From: Atopobiaceae bacterium
GTDB taxonomy: Bacteria; Actinomycetota; Coriobacteriia; Coriobacteriales; Atopobiaceae
Assembly: GCA_017533825.1 (NCBI GenBank)
Contig: JAFWIE010000044.1
Coordinates: 1 to 64,000, forward strand
Direction: 5' to 3'
DNA: 64,000 bases
Both the position numbers and the translations under genes were made by a program. Positions 52,987-61,892 of this stretch are shown one piece after another; position 1 is the stretch's first letter; each line of letters opens with the position of its first letter. The notes beneath the pieces were generated by a model. It did not search any database. It was given only the letters and a program-made list of their open reading frames with translations, and had not been told where the DNA came from.

Positions 52987-53608
52987 TTCTGCTCCCGTTA
53001 ACGTATGGCCAGCACTTGACGAAGTAGTCAACGCCTGACCAAGCGGTGAGGACAACCGCCGCCATGAGGCACCAGAACGAGAGTACATCCAGGGGAATGA
53101 AGCCAAAGGCCGGCATGGGAAGTGCGCGTGCGAAGAGCAAGCCGCAGATGGCGATCATCGTGATGGCCGTCTTCCATTTGCCGAGGTTGGAAGCTGCCAC
53201 CACGACGCCCTCGCTCGCCACGACCATGCGCAGGCCGCTCACCAAGAACTCACGGGAGATGACGATGAGGAGAACCCACGCGGAGACGTCACCGACCTCC
53301 AAGAGGTAGCACAGTGCCACGATGACAGCGAGTTTGTCCGCGATGGGGTCGAGGAATTTGCCGAAGGCCGTCACCTCGTTGCGACTGCGCGCGAGGTAAC
53401 CGTCCACCTTGTCCGTCAACGATATGATTACATAGAGAAGCGCGACAAGCAGGGCACTCCACGAGACGCGGTTGTCCATCGTTGGGGTGGACAACTCGGC
53501 AAAGAGGAGCCAGAGGGGGACAAGCGCCACGCGCACCATGGTGACGATGTTTGCAGGCGTCCAGATTCCGTTCGGCCTCGTGCCCTTCTTTGATACTCCG
53601 CTCTTCAT
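52976..53608 (-). CDS. pgsA: CDP-diacylglycerol-glycerol-3-phosphate 3-phosphatidyltransferase
   Basis: A 210-aa membrane enzyme. The catalytic motif DKVDGYLARS ... GKFLDPIADK is complete, with four to five helices. It makes phosphatidylglycerol phosphate. Start ATG 53608 has GGGGAG 8 bases upstream; the GTG three codons earlier overlaps that site. It follows rimO by 13 bases and is coupled to pncC. A paralogue lies at 29929. Confidence 0.92.
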   Translation of the reverse strand: MKSGVSKKGTRPNGIWTPANIVTMVRVALVPLWLLFAELSTPTMDNRVSWSALLVALLYVIISLTDKVDGYLARSRNEVTAFGKFLDPIADKLAVIVALCYLLEVGDVSAWVLLIVISREFLVSGLRMVVASEGVVVAASNLGKWKTAITMIAICGLLFARALPMPAFGFIPLDVLSFWCLMAAVVLTAWSGVDYFVKCWPYVNGSRSAR

Positions 53609-53621
53609 AGCAATCACTCCC

Positions 53622-54986
53622 CTACTGCTGCGCCGTCACGACGCCAACCAACTCATAACAAAATGCATCGACCATCTTGCAGCTCACGACATCGCCAACC
53701 GCAGCCTCCCCAGCCTCGATGTGGACGGCGCCGTCGCAGTCGGGGGCCTGGAACCACGTGTGACCAATGAGTTCCAGACCGCCTTCGGCTTCCTCCACTC
53801 CATCAATTATAACGTCGTATTCGTTGCCGATTCGACGGGCGGTGGAGGCAAAGCCCAATCGCTCGGCTATGTCTTGCAGACGTTGCGTGCGGTCCGTGAG
53901 GTCCGCCTCATCAAGTTGCTTCGGCAATGTGGCCGCGACGGTTCCGTCCTCTGCGGAGTATGCGAAGACGGAGACATAGTCAAAGCCAACCTCTTCGATG
54001 AACTCGCACAACTCTTCGAAGTCGTCCTCAGTCTCGCCGGGAAAGCCTACAAGACCGGTAGTGCGCAACACCAGGTCGGGAATCTCCTCGCGCAGTCGTG
54101 CGAACAAGGACTCCAGCTCGGCACGCGAACCAGAACGTCCCATGTCTCGAAGCACATGCGCCGCGCAATGCTGCACAGGAATGTCGATGTAGGGCAGTAC
54201 CGGCTCGACGTCGCGAAGCACGCGCACGAGGCGATCGGTCATGCCCTCGGGCTGCAGATACAGGACGCGGATCCATCCGCCGTAGGGCGAGACAACCTCG
54301 GCCAGTTCCTCGAGGAGCCATGCGAGGTCGTGCTCGCCCGGGAGATCACTGCCCCATACTCCGGTGTCCTGTCCGACGAGCACTATCTCGCGCACGCCTC
54401 CCTTCATGAGGAGGCGGACCTCATCTGCTATCTCGGCCGCAGGGCGCGAAGCGTAGGGTCCGCGAATCGCCGGAATCGCGCAGAAGGTGCACCAGCGGTC
54501 GCAGCCGTCAGAGATCTTTACGTAGGCGCTGGCACCTTCCACCGTACGCAGCACAGAAGATCCGCATGGCGTGTGCGAAGCCTCGAGGCCGAGCACCTCG
54601 CGCGCAATCGAGACGATGCCGTCCTCCTGGTCCGATGGAACGAACGCGTCGACCTCGGGCAGTTCTGGGGCAAGCTCATCTCCATAGCGTGAGGGTACGC
54701 AGCCACACATGATGATGCGTGGCCGCCCGTCCTCATCATCGGTGGAAACCTGAGCCAGCGAGAGGACCGTCTCGACGGACTCCTGCGTCGCCACTCCCAA
54801 GAAGGAACAGGTGTTGACGATGATGACGTCGGCATGGTCAGGTTCCGTGGTCTCCTCGAAGCCAGACTTCAGTAAGAGGGCGCGCATGCGGTCTGTGTCA
54901 ACCTCGTTCTTTGCGCATCCTACCGTGACGAGCATGCACGTAGGCATACCCATGCGTCGGTCATCAATATGTGTTGTCGTTGGCAT
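53622..54986 (-). CDS. rimO: Ribosomal protein S12 methylthiotransferase RimO
   Basis: A 454-aa enzyme: UPF0004 domain (LVTVGCAKNEVDTDRM and VNTCSFLG), radical SAM cluster CDRWCTFC, and a C-terminal TRAM domain. It methylthiolates an Asp of S12. The ATG at 54986 overlaps the HTH gene by 23 bases; a later ATG (MGMPTCMLV) is also possible. It belongs to the run ftsK-HTH-rimO-pgsA-pncC. Confidence 0.92.
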   Translation of the reverse strand: MPTTTHIDDRRMGMPTCMLVTVGCAKNEVDTDRMRALLLKSGFEETTEPDHADVIIVNTCSFLGVATQESVETVLSLAQVSTDDEDGRPRIIMCGCVPSRYGDELAPELPEVDAFVPSDQEDGIVSIAREVLGLEASHTPCGSSVLRTVEGASAYVKISDGCDRWCTFCAIPAIRGPYASRPAAEIADEVRLLMKGGVREIVLVGQDTGVWGSDLPGEHDLAWLLEELAEVVSPYGGWIRVLYLQPEGMTDRLVRVLRDVEPVLPYIDIPVQHCAAHVLRDMGRSGSRAELESLFARLREEIPDLVLRTTGLVGFPGETEDDFEELCEFIEEVGFDYVSVFAYSAEDGTVAATLPKQLDEADLTDRTQRLQDIAERLGFASTARRIGNEYDVIIDGVEEAEGGLELIGHTWFQAPDCDGAVHIEAGEAAVGDVVSCKMVDAFCYELVGVVTAQQ

Positions 54987-56490
54987 CGTCGTACTCTCTG
55001 TCAGTCTCTTCGCGGGAATTATCCTCATCGGATTCGCCTTCGGTCTGCGCGTTGTTTCCTATGCGCGCAGAAGACGTGCCAGAGGAAGATGTCGAGTTTC
55101 GCATGCGCTCACTGGGTGCCGCATCGTCGCCTTGGTCTCCCTCGGAGGTATTCTCTTCGTCGTCGTTTGCACGCGTGCTCTTGGTATTGGACTTTGTGCC
55201 TTGGATGCGTATGGTGCCGATTCCTGAGGCCATCGAGTCGAACTGCACCTGTCGCCCGTTCTGGATGACCGAGACGGCAGTAGTGTCGCCTGCCTGGACG
55301 GTGAGTGAGTCTTCCACGACATAGGTGTTCTGCCACGGGCCCGTTACCGTCTCGGCAACCTCGCTGGTTCCGTCGCAGTCTATCTCGAGCCACGTGACTG
55401 CGCCATCGGCGACGGAAATGGAGACGCTGGTTTGTGCGTTGCGCTGAGACGTGGTGGACTCGCGCGTGGCGGTGTCGATGTCTACGTCAGAGCCTGCGTC
55501 GATGGCTTCCGAGCCGCTTGTCGCGTCCTTTGAGGTTGCCTGCCCGTCGTTCGTCGAAGTTGCGGTGCTTACGGGAACCGTGCGCGTCGCGTTGAAGTTC
55601 GAGTTTATGCACGAGCTTATGGAGAGCACCAAGACGACCGAAATCACCGCTATTGCCACGCCGATGACGGCGAACGCCTGCATGGGACTCTGCAGAAGTC
55701 CGGATGACATCTGCTGGTTGCGCCGGCGCGACGAGGAACCCGACCGTCCGCGCGCACCGCTGCGTCCGTCCGGACGTCTGCGCACACGTTGTCGGCCTGA
55801 GCTTGAGGTGGAACGTGAGGCCCTTCTCCCCCGTTGCGTGGACGCCGCCTCGTATGAGCGTGCATCCATCCCGATGCGAAGGTCATCCTCATAGTCGCGG
55901 GCGCGGACGCCACGCGTCTGTATGTCGTCATAGTAGCGGGTCCCGCCACTACGCACGCGTCGGGCCGGTGCCCGGTTGGTATAGGGATGTGATGACGTGT
56001 GGTATCCCTGCGACGGACCATCCGCATACGCAGAGGTATCGTCGTCGCGCTCGTAGCCGTCGTATGGCTCCTGTCGGCGCGTGCGGACCCTCGTCGTGGC
56101 AAACGATCCCATGTCGCCAGCGGGGCCACCCGATGTCGGCAGGAGTCCACGTGAGGCTACGTAGGGCTGTCCAACTCCGCCCGAGCGCTGTCCTCCGGCC
56201 GTGGCGCCGTAATGCGGGCCACCTGGTTTCCTGGCCACTTCCCTGCGCCAGTGCTCGAGCTCGTCTGCGTACATCTCTACTATCTGCGCTGCATCGAGGC
56301 CAAGGTAGCGGGCATAGGAGGAGAGCATGCCCTGGGCATAGCCGCTCTTTGGCATTGCCTCGAAGTTACCCTCCTCGAACGCGATGAGCACGTCTTCCTT
56401 GAGGCGCAACACGCGCGACGCTTGGGCAGTGGAAAAGCCTAGCTGGCGTCGCCTGCTCGAGAGCGTCTCGCTAAACTGCGGTCGATCCAC
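54964..56490 (-). CDS. RodZ-like helix-turn-helix membrane protein
   Basis: A 508-aa protein. The N-terminal HTH_25 domain (LSSRRRQLGFSTAQASRVLR, MLSSYARYLGLDAAQIVEMY) is of the RodZ type. A long basic, Tyr/Arg/Ser-rich region (residues about 90-265, SRGLLPTSGGPAGDMGSF, RRASRSTSSSGRQRVRRRPD) precedes one membrane helix (AFAVIGVAIAVISVVLVLSI). An outside domain and a tail rich in Asp, Glu, Ser and Asn close it. RodZ links MreB to the envelope. mreB is not in the window, so the partner is open. It begins one base after the ftsK stop. Confidence 0.75.
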   Translation of the reverse strand: MDRPQFSETLSSRRRQLGFSTAQASRVLRLKEDVLIAFEEGNFEAMPKSGYAQGMLSSYARYLGLDAAQIVEMYADELEHWRREVARKPGGPHYGATAGGQRSGGVGQPYVASRGLLPTSGGPAGDMGSFATTRVRTRRQEPYDGYERDDDTSAYADGPSQGYHTSSHPYTNRAPARRVRSGGTRYYDDIQTRGVRARDYEDDLRIGMDARSYEAASTQRGRRASRSTSSSGRQRVRRRPDGRSGARGRSGSSSRRRNQQMSSGLLQSPMQAFAVIGVAIAVISVVLVLSISSCINSNFNATRTVPVSTATSTNDGQATSKDATSGSEAIDAGSDVDIDTATRESTTSQRNAQTSVSISVADGAVTWLEIDCDGTSEVAETVTGPWQNTYVVEDSLTVQAGDTTAVSVIQNGRQVQFDSMASGIGTIRIQGTKSNTKSTRANDDEENTSEGDQGDDAAPSERMRNSTSSSGTSSARIGNNAQTEGESDEDNSREETDREYDDANDNTY

Positions 56491-56491
56491 G

Positions 56492-59119
56492 CTAGATCAC
56501 CTCCCGGTACTTCGCGTCCTGTATACGTAGCTCCTCAAGTCCTTCTTCGTCGAGTAGGACCTCGCGTGGCTTTGATCCGTCGGGCGGGCCGACGACTCCC
56601 TTCGCTTCAAGCATATCCATGATACGCCCAGCGCGTGAGTATCCCACTTTGAGTCTTCGCTGCAAGCCAGAGGTCGATCCTAGGCGCGATTCCACCACAA
56701 TCTGTGCAGCTTCCCAAACGAGGGGATCATCTGCATCGGCGTCCATGGAGCGTCCACCGCCCGCAGGCTGAGCGGGCACGACTGCCGTCAGGATCTCCTC
56801 GTGGTAGTCGGGCTCAGCCTGGTCTCGAATGAAGTCTACCACCTCGTTTATCTCTTCGTCCGAGGTGTAGCAACCGAGCACGCGCTGCATATTGAGGCCA
56901 CGATACTTGAAGAGCATGTCGCCATTGCCCAAGAGCCGCTCTGCGCCCGCCTCGTCCAAGATGACGCGCGAGTCGAGGCCCGACGATACCTTGAGCGCCA
57001 CGCGGTTATCGATGTTCGATTTGATGAGACCCGTCACGACGTTGGCCGAGGGGCGCTGGGTCGCTATGACCAAGTGGATGCCTGCGGCACGCGCCAGCTG
57101 TGCGATGCGCACGATTGATGCCTCGACGTCCTTGCCGGCCACCATCATGAGGTCCGAGAGCTCGTCGATGATGACGACCAGATACGGCATGGGCTCAGGT
57201 GGATGCTCCATCTCTGAGAGCTTGCCCGAGACGCACATCTGGTTGTAGACCTTGATCTCTCTCGCGCCCGCCCGCTCGAACACGCGGAGTCTGCGCTCCA
57301 TCTCCGAGACGGCCCATTGGAGCGCGCTTGCTGCCTGTCGTGGCTCCGTCACCACGGGGACGTAGAGATGGGGCAAACCGTTGTAGCAGCTGAACTCGAC
57401 GCGCTTCGGGTCGATCATGATCAGGCGGACCTGCTTGGGGCTCGTGCGCATGAGCAGACTCATGATCATGGAGTTGATCATAACCGACTTGCCGGAACCC
57501 GTCGTTCCCGCCACAAGCATATGCGGCATCTTTGCGATGTCGGCAATGACCGGACTGCCGCTCGAGTCTCGTCCGATGGCGACCTCGAGCGGGCCGCCAC
57601 TCGCGGTAGGCAAGACGTCGCCGAGATACACGTTCTGCCTCGTTCTGTTGGGAATCTCTATGCCCACGAAGGAGGTGCCCGGTATCGGGGCGAAGATGCG
57701 GACCTTCTCGGCAGCGAGCGTAAGCGCGATGTCGTCCTCCAGATTGCGAATGCGACTCACGCGCTCGCCCTCGCCCATCTCAACGCGAAACGTCGTGACG
57801 ATAGGGCCGGAGATGTAGTCCACGACGCGACTGGTGAGGCCGAATTCGTGCAAGGTGCCCTGCAGCCGGTCCATGGTCTCGTTGAGCTCCTCCACGCTGC
57901 TCGCGGAGCCAGCGGAGTTCGGGTTGGAGCTGAGCATCGACATGGGCGGCAGCTCGTAGCCCTCCATGCCGTCGCCGGGACGCGTGGTGACCTCAGGAGC
58001 GGCGGTGACCTGCTTGGGGGCAGATTGCTTGGGGGCCACGGATGTGCGCGTCCCCCTCTTGGGCTTGGGCGATGTCGTCTGGCCTGTGGGTGCCGTGCGT
58101 GTCTTCTTCGGACGCCTCGACTTCGGTGGGCGCTTCTGTGCCTCGGACTGCCTCGTAGGACTCTGGACCGAGCGTGCGTTCAGCAAGAAGTCGGGAATGG
58201 CTGTGTTCTGCACTTCCGCCTGCGCCTGCTTGCTGCGAGCGCTGCGGGTACGGGTGGCTTGATTCGCCTTGCGGCGTAGCGTGGGAGGGGTTGCCGGTGC
58301 GTCGGCGTTGGCATCGTCGTCCGTCCGCTCGGGAGTCGGTTCGTCTGGGCGGGGATCGACGAGCTTCCTCCTCCGGCGTGTGAGCACCGTCGTCGTCCTG
58401 CTACCGATGAAGCTGGTCTGGGCATCGCGCGGCTCGTCTTGGTTCCCTTGGTAGCTGCCAGACGCAATTACGCTGACGGGGACGTCTGCCGCCAAGGCGG
58501 GCTCGAGTTCCTCGCGGGCGGCCCGGCGCGCATGGCGCAGCTCGACTGCTCCCGCACGGACGCGCGCGACGAATGCCGACATCGAGAAGCCGCAGACGAT
58601 GACTCCCAGAATCACGAGTCCGATGATGAGCACGCACCCGACGAGTCTCCCCACGAGCGAGAGGAGCACCCATGCGACGCAACCCCCCACCATGCCGCCG
58701 GCCGACATTGCTTGCGGCGCTTCCAAGACGAGCGATGGATTCTCGGCAGCACCGGTGACGAAAAGCGAGATGAGCGAGAGGATTGCCACAGACACGAGGA
58801 GGAGTCCGCCGGCCACACGCAGCCCAAATGGCTCTTCGCCGTCTACAAAGAACGTCGCGGAGAAGAGCATGAGCGAGATGGGCGCGAGGATGGCGCCCAC
58901 GCCAAAGAGCCATGTGAGGCCATAGGCGACTGCGCTGGTGAGAACGGCGTCACTGGGAGCAAGCAGGGACACGAGGAGCGCTACCGCGAGAACCGCAAGC
59001 AGCACACCCACGATGTCTGACTGCAGCGACCCGCGCGTAAGCGTGGGAAGCTGCGGTGCCTTCACACGCGCCTGTGCTTCGCCCTTCTTTGCCTTACCTG
59101 TTCCTCGTGTACGGGGCAT
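56492..59119 (-). CDS. ftsK: DNA translocase FtsK/SpoIIIE
   Basis: An 875-aa translocase. Four to five N-terminal membrane helices (residues about 30-185) are followed by a long Arg/Lys/Thr/Pro-rich linker (about 190-380). The motor has Walker A GTTGSGKS, Walker B VVIIDELSDLM, and a C-terminal gamma winged helix (LQRRLKVGYSRAGRIMDMLE). It pumps chromosome ends through the septum. The ATG lies exactly after the rnj stop, so the two are probably translated together. Confidence 0.95.
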   Translation of the reverse strand: MPRTRGTGKAKKGEAQARVKAPQLPTLTRGSLQSDIVGVLLAVLAVALLVSLLAPSDAVLTSAVAYGLTWLFGVGAILAPISLMLFSATFFVDGEEPFGLRVAGGLLLVSVAILSLISLFVTGAAENPSLVLEAPQAMSAGGMVGGCVAWVLLSLVGRLVGCVLIIGLVILGVIVCGFSMSAFVARVRAGAVELRHARRAAREELEPALAADVPVSVIASGSYQGNQDEPRDAQTSFIGSRTTTVLTRRRRKLVDPRPDEPTPERTDDDANADAPATPPTLRRKANQATRTRSARSKQAQAEVQNTAIPDFLLNARSVQSPTRQSEAQKRPPKSRRPKKTRTAPTGQTTSPKPKRGTRTSVAPKQSAPKQVTAAPEVTTRPGDGMEGYELPPMSMLSSNPNSAGSASSVEELNETMDRLQGTLHEFGLTSRVVDYISGPIVTTFRVEMGEGERVSRIRNLEDDIALTLAAEKVRIFAPIPGTSFVGIEIPNRTRQNVYLGDVLPTASGGPLEVAIGRDSSGSPVIADIAKMPHMLVAGTTGSGKSVMINSMIMSLLMRTSPKQVRLIMIDPKRVEFSCYNGLPHLYVPVVTEPRQAASALQWAVSEMERRLRVFERAGAREIKVYNQMCVSGKLSEMEHPPEPMPYLVVIIDELSDLMMVAGKDVEASIVRIAQLARAAGIHLVIATQRPSANVVTGLIKSNIDNRVALKVSSGLDSRVILDEAGAERLLGNGDMLFKYRGLNMQRVLGCYTSDEEINEVVDFIRDQAEPDYHEEILTAVVPAQPAGGGRSMDADADDPLVWEAAQIVVESRLGSTSGLQRRLKVGYSRAGRIMDMLEAKGVVGPPDGSKPREVLLDEEGLEELRIQDAKYREVI

Positions 59120-60775
59120 TTAGACCTCCATTACGACCGGAATCACCATAGGTCTGGTGTGAGTCCTGTTCCACAGGAAGTTCGAGAGGCCGTTGCGTAC
59201 CGACTTGCGTAGCTGGTCGATGCTCGCGTCCGGATTGCTGTCGACGCGCTGACGCACGACCTCCTGTGCATCGAGGCTGAGCTCCTCGTCATTGGCGAAC
59301 GAGACGCCGCGACTGGAGAGTTCGATCTGGCGTGTCTTGTGGGAGCGGTGCGAGACGCTCACCACGCAGGTCACGATGCCGTCTTGCGAAAGCTTCTGGC
59401 GGTCGCGCAGGACCACGGGGTCGGCATCGGTGACGCTCAGTCCATCGACATACACGACGCCAGAGTCAACGGGCTGCCCGATGCTCACCTCTCGGTTGCG
59501 CATCTCGAGGGTGTCGCCGTTGTCCACGACGAAGATGTGGCTTGGATCGATGCCCATGTGCCGTGCGAGACATGCGTGCGCCCGAAGGTGCACCGCCTCG
59601 CCGTGGACGGGCATGAAGTATGACGGCTTTGCCATGGCGAGCATCAGCTTGAGCTCCTCCTGCCTTCCATGGCCCGAGACGTGCACGAGCGTCTGGCTCT
59701 TGTCGTAGATCGCGCACCCTATCTTCGAGAGGGAGTTGACGATACCAGCCACGCTCTTCTCGTTTCCGGGGACGGGCGTCGCAGAGATGATCACGGTGTC
59801 CTTGTCGGTGATGGAAAGGGACTTGTGCTCGCCATTCGCCATACGCGAGAGTGCGGAGAGCGGCTCTCCTTGGCTTCCCGTGCAAAGAACCACGATCTTC
59901 TCGTCGGGGATGTTGTCAACCTCGAAGGCATCGATGATGTCGTCCGTGGAAATGGAGAGGTAACCCAGCTCGCGGGCCACCTTGGTGTTCGTCACCATCG
60001 AACGGCCCGTCACCACGACCTTGCGACCCACGGCGACGCTCGCGTCGCATACCTGCTGCAGACGATGGATGTGGCTCGCGAAGGAAGCGACGAAGACGCG
60101 CCCCGGCGCGTTCTTTATGATGTGGCGCAAGGCCGGTCCCACTGCAGCCTCGCTTGGCGTGAAGCCGGGCTCCGTGGCATTGGTGGAGTCCGAGAGCAAT
60201 AGGTCCACGCCTTCCGAGGCAAAGCGGTTGATGGCGCCATAGTTGGGGGTCTTGCCGTCAATCGGTGTCTGGTCGAGCTTGAAGTCTCCCGTATGCATGA
60301 CGTTGCCCGCGGGGGTCCGCACAAAGACACCCAGAGCCGCGGGAATGGAGTGCGTCATGGAGAAGAAGTCAACATCAAAAACGCCTATGTTGAGGCGCTC
60401 CCCGTCGTGTACCTCGTGGAAGAGCGGCTTCTTGATGCGGTGCTCGGAGAGCTTGCCCTCGATGAGCCCGAGCGTGAGACGGCTGGAATAGATGGGCACC
60501 TTGGGCTGGAGGTCCATGAGCAGGTAGGGCAACGCACCCGTGTGGTCCTCATGACCGTGCGTAATGATGATGCCCCTGAGCTTGTCCTCGTTCTCGAGGA
60601 CATAGGTATAGTCGGGGAGCACCAGGTCGATGCCGAGCTGCTCGTCATCTGGGAACATGAGGCCGGCGTCGATGAGGAGCATGTTGTTGCCATACTCAAG
60701 TACCGTCATGTTCTTGCCGATGCCGTCGAGGCCTCCCAAGGGGATGACCTTGAGCGGCGTCTGTCGTTTCGTCAT
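59120..60775 (-). CDS. rnj: Ribonuclease J
   Basis: A 551-aa metallo-beta-lactamase/beta-CASP RNase. It has the metal motif THGHEDHTGALPYL, a later GDFKLDQTP and SDSTNATEPG, beta-CASP ATPVPGNEKS and HVSGHGRQEELK. It acts as a 5' exonuclease and endonuclease on mRNA and rRNA. ATG 60775 gives the family start and has GAAAGGA upstream. With rny and pnp it completes the RNA-decay set in this window. Confidence 0.94.
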   Translation of the reverse strand: MTKRQTPLKVIPLGGLDGIGKNMTVLEYGNNMLLIDAGLMFPDDEQLGIDLVLPDYTYVLENEDKLRGIIITHGHEDHTGALPYLLMDLQPKVPIYSSRLTLGLIEGKLSEHRIKKPLFHEVHDGERLNIGVFDVDFFSMTHSIPAALGVFVRTPAGNVMHTGDFKLDQTPIDGKTPNYGAINRFASEGVDLLLSDSTNATEPGFTPSEAAVGPALRHIIKNAPGRVFVASFASHIHRLQQVCDASVAVGRKVVVTGRSMVTNTKVARELGYLSISTDDIIDAFEVDNIPDEKIVVLCTGSQGEPLSALSRMANGEHKSLSITDKDTVIISATPVPGNEKSVAGIVNSLSKIGCAIYDKSQTLVHVSGHGRQEELKLMLAMAKPSYFMPVHGEAVHLRAHACLARHMGIDPSHIFVVDNGDTLEMRNREVSIGQPVDSGVVYVDGLSVTDADPVVLRDRQKLSQDGIVTCVVSVSHRSHKTRQIELSSRGVSFANDEELSLDAQEVVRQRVDSNPDASIDQLRKSVRNGLSNFLWNRTHTRPMVIPVVMEV

Positions 60776-60935
60776 GTTGTAGCGTTTCCTTTCCACGAGT
60801 GCCACATATATTCAAAGGCCTCACCCCATGCGAGACCATCTCAGTCGAAATAGATATTGTACGTTAGATTGGCCGAAGTGTGCTGCCAGGAGCGCATACT
60901 TTGCCACGATTCCACGTTGACTACCCCAAAGGCAA

Positions 60936-60980
60936 GTGCCCGGTCCCTTGCGACCATGGCTGTCGCAAGGGACCGGGCAC
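60936..60980. terminator. Strong 19-bp hairpin between zinc-ribbon gene and rnj
   Basis: Perfect 19-bp stem (gtgcccggtcccttgcgac at 60936-60954 with its complement at 60962-60980) and a 7-base loop. It is 24 bases after the zinc-ribbon gene stop and before the rnj leader. The T-run is weak (cttgccttt on the minus strand). Confidence 0.65.
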
Positions 60981-61004
60981 CTCACAAGTTGCTGGGCAAT
61001 CAGC

Positions 61005-61871
61005 TTAGAGTTTATGCCCGCACGTCATGCAGAACTTGAAGGAGGGATCGATGGGACTCCCGCACTCTGGGCAGACTGCCGGCTTTTCCTCGTGCGTCTC
61101 CACGGGGATGGGGTCTGGCGCGGGAGACGAAAGACGCGTGCCGCAGCTCATGCAGAACTTGTCGCCTTGACGTGCGACGGCGCCGCATTGCGGGCACTTG
61201 AAGACGTCCGCTTTGCTCACGGACTTTGAGGCGTCTTGCTGCTTCGTCTCGGGTTGCTTGGGCTCGGCTGGATATGGCTCGTGGGTCGCCTCGGGTTCGG
61301 GTTGGGAGAAGAGGTCGTCAAAGCTGAAGCCACTCGACGGCTCCGACTTGGGCGTCGGTTCTGGCTCGGCTACCGGCTCCGGCTCAACCACGGGCTCCGG
61401 CATTGGCATGGGCACAGGCTCGAAGAACGACTCCTGCACCGGTTCTGGCTCGACGACAGGTTCCGGCTCGACTACCGGCGCAGGGATCGTCTCGGAGACG
61501 GGCACAACGGGTTCGGGAGCGTCCACGACCGCCTTGGAGGGAGTCTCCTCGACGAAATCCTCGCGAGGCGCAACCACGGGAACGTTCTCCTGAACGACTT
61601 CCTCTGGAGCAGGCATCGGGACATAGGAAGGGGCGACCGCTTTTTGCTCGAGATCGGCAATCTTTGCGAGCAGGCGCTGACGCTCGTTGTCGCACATCGC
61701 GATTCCGTCGTAAAGCGACTCTCTCCCCCAGCGAAGGGCCTCGTTGTCCTTGGTGGCTTCGTAGAGGCTTGCTCCCAAGTGCGTGGCAAACCCCTGGCGA
61801 ATCCGCGCAAGCTCGGTTATGCGCTCACGCAGCACGGCCACCTGGTTGGAATCATTGTAAAACGAACCCAT
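61005..61871 (-). CDS. Double-zinc-ribbon protein with Pro/Glu/Val-rich linker
   Basis: A 288-aa protein. The first 80 residues form a helical, coiled-coil-like head. A linker of about 110 residues repeats PEPV/EPEP units (VVEPEPVVEPEPVQE, PVVEPEPVAEPEPTP). Two zinc ribbons end it: KCPQCGAVARQGDKFCMSCG and VCPECGSPIDPSFKFCMTCG. No signal peptide. Such zinac-ribbon pairs often bind protein or nucleic acid; no function is assigned. It follows pnp by 21 bases on the same strand and may share its transcript. Confidence 0.7.
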   Translation of the reverse strand: MGSFYNDSNQVAVLRERITELARIRQGFATHLGASLYEATKDNEALRWGRESLYDGIAMCDNERQRLLAKIADLEQKAVAPSYVPMPAPEEVVQENVPVVAPREDFVEETPSKAVVDAPEPVVPVSETIPAPVVEPEPVVEPEPVQESFFEPVPMPMPEPVVEPEPVAEPEPTPKSEPSSGFSFDDLFSQPEPEATHEPYPAEPKQPETKQQDASKSVSKADVFKCPQCGAVARQGDKFCMSCGTRLSSPAPDPIPVETHEEKPAVCPECGSPIDPSFKFCMTCGHKL

Positions 61872-61892
61872 GGCTGTCTCCCTTCCGTTTGA

